Of a DNA stretch of 64,000 nucleotides, positions 56,735 through 64,000 are shown one piece after another. Under the pieces are notes generated by a model, which was given only the letters and a program-made list of their open reading frames with translations, did not search any database and was not told the DNA's origin. Numbering within the stretch: position 1 is the first letter of the stretch; each line of letters opens with the position of its first letter. The position numbers were made by a program, and so were the translations under genes. The DNA lies in assembly GCA_033439765.1 (NCBI GenBank), contig JAULSN010000016.1:248001-312000 (forward strand), read 5' to 3'. This DNA is from Lasiosphaeria ovina. Lineage: Eukaryota; Ascomycota; Sordariomycetes; Sordariales; Lasiosphaeriaceae.

Positions 56735-56846
56735 GGGCGTGTGGCTCAGTTGGTAGAGCGTTCGCTTAGCATCTTCGCTGGGTGTGTCTCTCAACACCCA
56801 GCTTATGTCCTGCGAAAGGTCCTGGGTTCGATTCCCAGCCTGTCCA
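56735..56846 (+). tRNA. tRNA-Ala(AGC) with intron
   Basis: Cloverleaf: G1 at 56735; D-arm with the A box TGGCTCAGTTGG; anticodon stem TTCGC/GCGAA (56761-56765 and 56812-56816); anticodon AGC at 56768-56770; T-arm CTGGG TTCGATT CCCAG holding the B box; discriminator A at 56846. A 39-nt intron sits one base 3' of the anticodon (about 56772-56810) and contains its own hairpin (CTGGGTGT with ACACCCAG). The acceptor stem has the alanine identity pair G3-U70. It is not perfect: pair 5-68 is G-U and 6-67 is a U/C mismatch, so charging or stability may be reduced. Mature length 73 nt. Confidence 0.9.
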
Positions 56847-57392
56847 GATTTGCAATGAAGATTCCAGTTCTGGAGTTCTTCATCTTTTGGTCCATACCTA
56901 TGATTGGCTTGGCTTTTGGCGGTCATACTCTTTTTCCTCTTTCTTCTATCTTTTTTTCTTGAAGGCCTGGTCGGGATCGAGATTATGCTATAGGGTGGAA
57001 TGACTCTGGACGGCAGGCCACCTCAAGTCTTCTTTCTAGAACTATTTTACTTGGATCAACAGCTGGAGTCGGTTTACATCTTCAAAAGATATCTATTATC
57101 TCTCACCAGGTGTCTTTGCACTCAATGGAGTCTTCTAATCGTTTATGTGGAAAATATTGTGGCACGATTGGTTGCCTTGAACCGTATGGTCTTATTCTCA
57201 AATTCACAACCCGAGCTACTAGAAGAATGAAAATACCTATACGACATGTGAATCACATCTTTGATTCACTTTCACAGAGATCGATCAACGCACCCCTAGA
57301 TCATTTAATTCCGTATTTCATCTTTTGCTATCAAAATCTCTCCGAAGTCTCTTCTTTTGGTCTTATGGCGATTACTGCAGTGACAGACAGCC
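56847..57392. other. Intergenic, pyrimidine- and AT-rich
   Basis: Between the tRNA and the 3' end of the minus-strand SMP-30-like gene. Base composition is clearly less GC-rich than its neighbours. Two overlapping frames (57000-57230, 57110-57403) are unsupported. Confidence 0.5.
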
Positions 57393-58271
57393 TCAGATCT
57401 TGACGGTAACGGCAAACACACCGGCACCGGCTCCTACGTAGGCGACATTCTTGTCCTTTTCGGTGCGGCCAAAGGCGCACGAGGTGGAGCCGGTGACGCT
57501 GCCGACGGAGACGGGCGCGGGCTTGGCGGCCGTGGGGTCGACCTCGACGAGCGAGTTGCGCGAGTTGGTGGCGACGTAGATCTTGCCGTTGGGGCCGAAG
57601 CACAGGTCGTCGCCCATGAGGTTGGTCCACAGCGTGGTGAAGGCGCCCTTGGCCTTGGCCGTGACCTCGTCGACGGCGACCTTGTGGAAGCTGTTCTTGA
57701 AGATGTTGGTGTACCACACGGTACCGTCCTTGTACTTGATGCCGTCGATACCGAACGGGATGCCGCCCGAGGGCGCCATGGTCGCGTCCGTCAGCACCAC
57801 CGAGTACTCGCCCGTCACCACGCTGAAGCGGTACACGCTGCCCTTGCCGGCGTCGGCCACCAGCACGGTGCTGTTGTCGAACACGGCCAGCCCGTTGAGG
57901 TTGTTGGCCTCGGTGATGGTCTTGATGAGCGACGACTTGGGCGTGCCGCTGGAAAAGTCGACCTTGTAGATGCCCTTGCCACCGATGACGGCAAAGACGT
58001 CGGGGGCGTACTCGCCGATGCCGCTGAGCCCCGAAGCCCCCGTCACCGAAATGGCCGTCGACGACGTCTTGGCCACGGGGTCAATGGTGTACAGATTGGC
58101 ACTGTTCATGTTGGTCGCCAGAACCTGCCCATTGGACCGAACCGCGATGTTCTCGATGGAGCTGAGCCGGACCACTTGTGCTGCCGTCTGCCGCGGCTCA
58201 ATGGCCGCCGCGCTCGTGAGAGACGCGAAGAGGGGTAGGGCCGCCCCGAGGAGGGCTGGAAGCTGGATCAT
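57393..58271 (-). CDS. Secreted SMP-30/gluconolactonase-like beta-propeller
   Basis: A 292-residue, single-exon protein. A signal peptide at about 1-23 (MIQLPALLGAALPLFASLTS) is followed by an IEPRQ stretch, a possible Kex2-type boundary. The rest shows repeated four-strand blades typical of six-bladed SMP-30/gluconolactonase/LRE-like propellers: IENIAVRSNGQVLATNMNSA, then APDVFAVIGGKGIYKVD, NNLNGLAVFDNSTVLVADAG, GIDGIKYKDGTVWYTNIFKN and GDDLCFGPNGKIYVATNSRN. In this superfamily such acidic and Asn residues hold Ca2+ and the enzymes often hydrolyse lactones; the substrate here is unknown. The start is the first ATG, with context CCACCATGA. It ends cleanly and shows no damage. Extracellular location is predicted from the signal peptide. 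Confidence 0.87.
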   Translation of the reverse strand: MIQLPALLGAALPLFASLTSAAAIEPRQTAAQVVRLSSIENIAVRSNGQVLATNMNSANLYTIDPVAKTSSTAISVTGASGLSGIGEYAPDVFAVIGGKGIYKVDFSSGTPKSSLIKTITEANNLNGLAVFDNSTVLVADAGKGSVYRFSVVTGEYSVVLTDATMAPSGGIPFGIDGIKYKDGTVWYTNIFKNSFHKVAVDEVTAKAKGAFTTLWTNLMGDDLCFGPNGKIYVATNSRNSLVEVDPTAAKPAPVSVGSVTGSTSCAFGRTEKDKNVAYVGAGAGVFAVTVKI

Positions 58272-60260
58272 GGTGGGTGGGCGAGTCTGGGTGAGGGGAA
58301 GAAGAGAACGAAGAAAGCAGCGTGGAATGAGAAAGCGAGGACAGGGCAGAGTTGAGAAAATATTATTAGGTAGGTTGCCCAGGCGGCACGGCGAGAAGAT
58401 ATTCCCCCCTCAATCTCTCTGTGCCACTAACACTTCCCCCCAGTCAGTCTGGGCAACTTTAGTTGCAATTGCGCCGACACGGGGGCAGTATATATAGGTC
58501 TTGGCGCCTCCATCGCAAACTTTGAAAGATATTGGGCGAGGGTGCAGCCTAAATTCCGCGAAGGACAAGGCGTGCTGGGCTTAGAGCTGTTGCTGGCGGG
58601 GAGGCAATCTGGCTAATGCCGGGGCCTGTCGTCTAGAATCGCCCAATTCGGCAACACGGTTGGCCGACTCCATCCGAGGCGTGCTATTTTCCGCTCGGGA
58701 CCCGGAATCCAGTATTGCGAGCCGATGCCAGTGCAAATTATACTAGACGTCTCGTGAGACTGAAATTGAGTACATTGCCAGCTTCTCAGGTGTTGGACAG
58801 CTTCCTCCAACGCCGGGGATATAGCGACAACAAACAGTACAACTGTAACCAGGACGAGTTTCTGCTCGCTGTGCGCCGGTAAACATTATCGACTTTTAGC
58901 ATTGGTGGGCAATACCAGTTATCTCGATAACCTAGGAACCAAGATTATGTGGCATGAATGTGGCGATGTCAGGCCATACAAATTGGCCATACTGACTCTC
59001 AACCTAGAACTAGACCCTCATCGCGCTGCCCTGGGTGCCCACCTGAGAGCCAGTCTTCAGGCCATCAAAGGTCTATATAAACCCAGCCTTTTTCCAGATA
59101 GAAGCAAGACAATCAGACAGACATCTTCCAACCACTTCATCTCCCTACAGATTGTCAAGAGATTTACCAAAGTTCGTATCCTACACCTGGCTCGTTTCTT
59201 CATGCGCATTGAAAGCGCCCCTAAGGAGGTGCCGAAGATATAGTCGAATACGTAGGATAAAACTCGCCGGAATGGTCTGGTTCCAGTTGGATGGTGCAAC
59301 TCAGCACGCGACTAATTAGAATGGATATCAGTTGCAGTCCCAGGACTTTGTTTGTGGTGGTGTTTAGATGGCTACCCTTTCACGGCCATGCGCCCCACAA
59401 GCAGGGACGATGGGTAAAACACAGGGAAAAGGAAGAATTCGAGCTTGTAGTTCACGAAGGATGGCCCGTATAATGTGGTGATTGACTTGGTAATTGTCGG
59501 ATCCAGGAGCCTCGAACTGGTGGCAGTATCTCCCCAGCAGCCCATACCGTGTATTACGAGAGGAAATGTAGGATGAGCGGAATCCAGTACGCTGCTGGAT
59601 AATAATCATTGTCCGCCCTACACTCAGAATATGGCCAGTGTTCAATCTTGGCTACAACCCACTCATCCTAACTTATACAAACTACGGGAGGTCAGTTTGA
59701 GTCACGAGTGTGAGGGACGATGGCCTCAGCTCAGTTCAGCTGACTTTGAAGGCGCTAGTTTAGAATTGCACATGTAGCCACGGTGGATAGTTGCGGAATT
59801 AAGAAAGCCCAGCGCTTCCGTGTTTGGAGCCGAGACCTGCCGGCTGCGGGGAAGTTTGGGGAGGCCAGCCTGGGGAAAGGCGAGTCTTGTGGTCTGGGGC
59901 CCCGCAATTCAGAGGCCAACGACGCCGACGACCGAGTTCCTGGGACTGGCAGTTGAAGATCTTGTGGTCCCATTGCTTGCAACCCCGGCCTCGCCCATCG
60001 TCAGCTGCGGCCGCAAGATCCTCCGCCATCTGGGGTAGGGGATATATACTAGCGACATCTTGTTAAACAGTTGGGCCTTGCGAGCCTACGTTGAACATGA
60101 CATATTTGATCTCAATTCTGCTCAGTGTTGACGTCACTCCGATTTTGACTGCACTTTGCACTTTGCACTTTGACCTTGTGACCCACCCCCTATTGCCTGC
60201 CTGATCCGCCCCTTTTAATCGTCACAAACAGGCGCAGATACCACATTTCCGCCCCACACC
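58272..60260. other. Intergenic, divergent promoters
   Basis: Promoter of the SMP-30-like gene (minus) at the left and of the flavoprotein (plus) at the right. A GCACTTT heptamer is repeated three times near 60150-60170. Frames at 59799-60066 overlap on both strands and have no domain. Confidence 0.55.
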
Positions 60261-62289
60261 ATGGCTGCCAATGCCAATGCCGAGCAAACGGATGTGCTCA
60301 TCTGCGGCAGCGGCTCAGCCGGCCTGTGCGCGGCCGTGTGGCTGTCTCGCTTTGGCATCAACTATAAGATCCTCGAGCGGCGCGACGGGCCATTGAAGGT
60401 GGGCCAGGCCGACGGCGTGCAGACGCGCACCGTCGAGATCTTTGATAGCTTCGGCATCGCCGAGGCCCTGCTGAAGGAGTCGTACCACGTGCTCGAGATT
60501 GCCTTTTGGGCCGCCGTGACCGCGAACAGCACGGGCGCAGACCTCAAGGAGGGCATCCAGAGGTCGCGCTATGCGCCCGACAAGGAGACCGGAATCAGCC
60601 GCCAGCCACATGTCATCCTCAACCAGGCCCGCCTGAACGCCCTCATGATCGGCGACCTGGAGAAGGGCGGCGTCCCGGCCCCCATCGAGTACGACTGCGA
60701 GGTCAAAAACGTCGAGGTGGACGAGGCGGCAGCAGCGGCAGACCCCGCCGCGTACTGCGTCAGGGTCGACACGGTCAAGGACGGCGTCGAGAAGAGCTTC
60801 CGGGCCAAGTACGTGCTGGGGTGCGACGGGGCGCACAGCATCGTGCGCAGGTCGCTCGGGTTCAAGATGCTGGGCGACAGCACCGAGGCCGTGTGGGGCG
60901 TCATGGACGTCTACCCGCTGACCGACTTCCCCGACATCCGCAAGAAGGCGGTGCTCAACTCGAGCGCCGGCAACCTGCTGGTCATCCCGCGCGAGGGCGA
61001 CGCCATGGCGCGCTTCTACATCGAGCTGCCGGCGGGCACGCGCGTGGCCGACGTGACGCTGGCCGACCTGCAGGCGCGCGCTCGCCTCACCTTCGCACCT
61101 TACACCATGGACGTGGCCGAGACGGCATGGTGGTCCGCCTACGCTATCGGCCAGCGCCGCGCCGACTTCTTCCACCAGGCCCATCGCGTCTTCCTCACCG
61201 GCGACGCCTGCCACACGCACTCGCCCAAGGCAGGCCAGGGCATGAACGTCAGCCTGCAGGACGGCCACAACATTGGCTGGAAGCTGGGCATGATCCTGCG
61301 CGGCCTGGCCGCCCCGGCGCCGCTGCTCGAGTCGTACGTGATCGAACGCGAGCGCACCGCCACGGAGCTGATCGAGTTCGACCGCGGCTTCACGCGCCTG
61401 TTCAACACGAAGTACCGCCACGACAACGGCATCAGCGCCGAGTTCTTCGCCGAGCAGTTCGTCAAGGCCGGCCGCTACACGGCGGGCCAGGCCATCCACT
61501 ACGACGACTCGGCCATCACCGACGCAGCGGGCGGCCGGCAGGACCTCGCGCCCAAGGCGCCCGTCGGCATGAGGTTCCCGACCGCGCAGGTCGTGCGCTT
61601 CTGCGACGCGAAGGCCATGCAGCTCGTCAACGCGCTGCCAGCCACTGGCGCATGGTACCTCGTCGTTTTTGCTGGGGATGTGTCTCAGGCGGAGAGTGCA
61701 GGGCGCTTAAGACAGGTTTGTTTGTCTCCTTTCCAAGCATCTAATTTGCCGACGTGTGATGGCGGCATCTACTTATTGAACTGACACTCTATGGCCACAG
61801 GTATCCGAAGCTCTCGAGCAGCAGGTGGTGCATCGGTTCACGCCGCCGGGTGCGGACCCGGACACCGTCATCGACCGCGTCCTTGTTCTCGCGGGGGACA
61901 GAAAGAAGGTCGAGCAGGGAGAGATTCCTGCCTTCTTCACGCCTGCCACAGGCAAGTGGAAGATGAAGAGTATGTCACCTACACCCTGAATCCTCACAAA
62001 GACTGCATGTTGACACAGCTGCCAGACCTGACCAAAGTCTTTGCCGACGACGAGAGCTACAATTCCGGCCACGGCCACGCCTACGAGGCATACGGCATCG
62101 CCTCCCAAAGGGGCGCCATTGTCGTGGTGCGGCCAGATCACTGTGAGCCACGGGCTACCAGCACAAGTCCTAGCTATGAGGATGCGAATTGACACCATTT
62201 GTTCTACAGATGTGGCCAAGATTGTGCGCCTTGAAGACGCCTCGTCGCTGGGCGAGTTCTTTGGGGCCTTTCTCACCGCCCAATCATAG
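60261..62289 (+). CDS. Phenol 2-monooxygenase-like FAD-dependent hydroxylase (four exons)
   Basis: Exons 60261-61715, 61801-61969, 62026-62142 and 62210-62289 join in frame to 606 residues, the usual length for phenol-hydroxylase-type class A flavoprotein monooxygenases. FAD/NADPH motifs: GSGSAG at 16-21, CDG at 188-190 in LGCDGAHSIVRRSLG, and GD at 314-315 in RVFLTGDACHTHSPKAGQGM. The C-terminal thioredoxin-like dimerisation domain is encoded by exon 1's end and exons 2-4, with the typical FADDESYNSGHGHAYEAYG and VVVRPDH followed, across the last splice, by YVAKIVRLEDASSLGEFFGA. Intron 2 uses the acceptor at 62025 (CTGCCAG); the nearer CAG would break the frame. The enzyme hydroxylates aromatic rings using O2 and NADPH; the substrate is not predictable. 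Start context CACACCATGG is strong. Confidence 0.92.
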
Positions 62290-62767
62290 ATGATGGGATG
62301 TGAGGTTCGGCAAGGGTTTATTTGTTTCCATACCCGCCAAGCTAATAGATGTTGTGGTGCTTGAGGGAGTGGGGTTCAGTAACTGCCACTGCACTGCTGG
62401 TAGAGTGGTCTTTCCTCTTGTGGTGTATGATAATATAGATACAGGCACGCTGCTTGTATTCGCCTTTCCCTTGACCCACAGAACTGCAAATAGAGGGCGA
62501 GAAGTAATATGGCCAGACTTCCATTAATTCCTCAACGATCACCGTTCATGGAGAACAAAGAGGAGTTGGCTGAGTAACAACTCCCCCAAACCTTGCAAGT
62601 TCCTGGATGCTTTGGTTTCAGTTGGACATTCTCTTCCTTCCTATCGTCTTTGAGCTCAGATCGAGCGACTTTTAGTACGGGCCTAATACACTTCTAATAG
62701 AAAGTACGAGATCATACGCAGCGTACTTGACAACGATACTCAGTTTCCAGTACCTAGCTGCGCTACA
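62290..62767. other. Intergenic between convergent genes
   Basis: The 3' flanks of the flavoprotein (plus) and HET gene (minus); no gene seen. Confidence 0.6.
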
Positions 62768-64000
62768 TCACTCGATCAGAATCCACTTCCACCCCTCCTC
62801 GAGCACCTCCTGCCCAACTTCGTCCCACCGCGGATTCCTGTCCGTGCCTTTCATCGCCTGCACAACCGGATCGGCGCTCACAACCTCCTCGAACCTGTTA
62901 CACAGCTTAATGTTCACCACGCCCGCCCCGTGCATGAACCCGTGGAGATAGCACTCGCCGACGGCCGTCCACGTGTCGGCATACTGCCGCGATGGCCGCA
63001 GCAGCAGCGGGTGACTTGCGCCGGCAGCGACGAAGACATGGTCGCCGGCTTCGACGCCGCCACCCCCCGCCACGCTCATGCCGATCAGCCGGTTGAGCGT
63101 GACGAAAAAGGCCCGGTCTTTGGCGCAGTTCATCATGTAGTCGGTGCCACGTGCGTCGTGATCTGAGAGCCCCTGCTGGCCCGCGAGCTTGCCGTCGTCG
63201 TGATCCCCGACAGCGATGGCAACCGCACGGTCGTGTGCGGCGAACATGGACACGCACTCGCCCCCACTGAGGCGGGTGAGTGGCGGAGCTCGCGGGCCTG
63301 CAGAGGGTGGGGGAAGACCGCAGTCCCAGGCAACGGTGCGGCGGAATGCTGACTCGCAAGGGGCGCCGTCGAGTTATGTCTCGTCGGCAAGGGATGGCGG
63401 AGAAGGAGAAGAAGAGCCCCGAGCCATGTTGGTAGCCCACGTCTCACGCCCACATAGAGTAGCAGCCCTCAAGCATTGGGCTGGCGCTGGGAAAGAGCGA
63501 AGCTGACTGTGTCGCCCGTACCAGGTCGACAAAGAAGCCTTTGAGGCAGAGCGTGTGTGAGCCGAGACGTTGCAGGTGCAGCGACGCACCGAGGAATGGG
63601 CGATACAGCCGTTCGCGAGCCACGCGCAGGTTGGCTTCGTATTTGTTGGTTGGTGGCAGCCGCCAGTCAGGAACCCACGACGGGAGAGGGCCTGGTGCAG
63701 CGGACGATGATGGCGATGATGGCTGCAGGAAGCTGAACATGATGAGGGACTGCGACGCCTGCATGATGCTGAACGCGACGTCGATATAGGCCTGCTCGGT
63801 TGACAGGGAACACGACGGCTCTATCACCGGAAAGTCGCCGATGACGCTAGGCGGCAGCAGTCCGTAGAGTGAGTACAGCCGGTCCTCGTCAACGGTGGCT
63901 TGGAGACTGCGCAACAGGTTGGCCACTGTGGCCCAGGTCATGGTCGCCTCTCTCACTCGCGCCTAATCGCCGTCCTGGGTCGACCCTAGCTCAACCGCAC
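62768..64000 (-). CDS. HET (heterokaryon incompatibility) protein, C-terminal part, probably damaged
   Basis: The gene enters from the right edge, so the N-terminal HET core is outside. Within the window, a segment about 63960-63450 reads like the region after the HET domain: VDEDRLYSLYGLLPPSVIGD, then LPSWVPDWRLPPTNKYEAN and LCLKGFFVDLVRATQSAS. A segment from about 63373 down to 62768 carries the usual C-terminal block: AFRRTVAWDCG, DRAFFVTLNRLIGMSV, GDHVFVAAGASHPLLLRPS and WTAVGECYLHGFMHG. Between them the frame shifts by one near 63440-63455 and there is an in-frame TAA at 63374-63376. A TAG at 63963-63965 may be part of an intron acceptor. An intron from GTGAGA (near 63446) to a CCTCAG acceptor (near 63267) would bridge the frames but would remove the conserved AFRRTVAWD. 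HET proteins trigger cell death on non-self recognition during hyphal fusion. Confidence 0.68.

Noticed and set aside
57000..57403. Two overlapping plus-strand frames after the tRNA
   Set aside because: Different composition from real genes here, no domain, and they run into the 3' end of the SMP-30-like gene.
59491..59570. B-box-like AGTTCGAGGCT on the minus strand, considered as a tRNA
   Set aside because: The T-stem has two C/C mismatches and no cloverleaf can be drawn.
60315..61499. 394-codon minus-strand frame opposite the flavoprotein
   Set aside because: Shadow of the GC-rich coding strand; the plus-strand gene has all family motifs.
1..64000. CRISPR arrays, bacterial promoters, ribosome-binding sites or phage genes
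   Set aside because: None seen; the window is eukaryotic nuclear DNA.

Overview
The window looks like nuclear DNA of a filamentous ascomycete (Pezizomycotina, most likely a Sordariomycete). Short introns of roughly 60-90 nt with GT...AG ends, long pyrimidine-rich leaders, GC-rich codon third positions and typical families (HET, Clr5/ankyrin, CFEM-like, Kre9-like GPI proteins, phenol-hydroxylase-type monooxygenase, fungal mannosyl-3-phosphoglycerate synthase) all point that way. Gene density is low: about 17 protein genes and one tRNA in 64 kb, with several 3-8 kb stretches where I see no convincing gene. Exon joins given here were worked out by hand from splice sites and reading frame; no alignment was run.

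Layout. 1.8-9.8 kb: a Ser/Thr-rich GPI-anchored Kre9-like wall protein and a large Clr5-like/ankyrin protein, both on the minus strand. 13.6-20 kb: a small SHD/GIT (Spa2-like) protein, two unassigned proteins (one with a PPPY motif, one with a probable frameshift or missed 3' part) and a CFEM-like single-pass membrane protein with a PPPY tail. 21.2-25.4 kb: a decayed coiled-coil gene, then a gene joining N-terminal CCCH zinc fingers to a DXO/Rai1-like nuclease core. 26.3-31.4 kb: a small secreted protein, an NAD(P)-binding (NmrA-like) gene broken by a 4-bp duplication, and an unassigned two-exon protein, separated by an AT-rich block. 33.3-43.3 kb: an epoxide hydrolase, a mannosyl-3-phosphoglycerate synthase with a poly-Q linker and C-terminal membrane segment, a possible three-exon gene, and a Q-rich prion-like protein whose low complexity is encoded by hexanucleotide repeats. 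43.3-56.7 kb: mostly empty, with one 65-residue Cys-rich protein. 56.7-64 kb: an intron-containing tRNA-Ala(AGC), a secreted SMP-30-like beta-propeller, a four-exon phenol-2-monooxygenase-like flavoprotein, and the C-terminal part of a HET gene that runs off the right edge and seems damaged.

How the genes relate. I see no operon-like or obvious biosynthetic cluster. The epoxide hydrolase, SMP-30-like protein and aromatic monooxygenase are catabolic or detoxifying types but are scattered. The most notable items are the CCCH-DXO/Rai1 architecture, the membrane-anchored mannosylglycerate-pathway enzyme, and four loci that look broken (21.2, 28.5, 18.1 and 63.4 kb). I did not find a clearly new multi-gene system.
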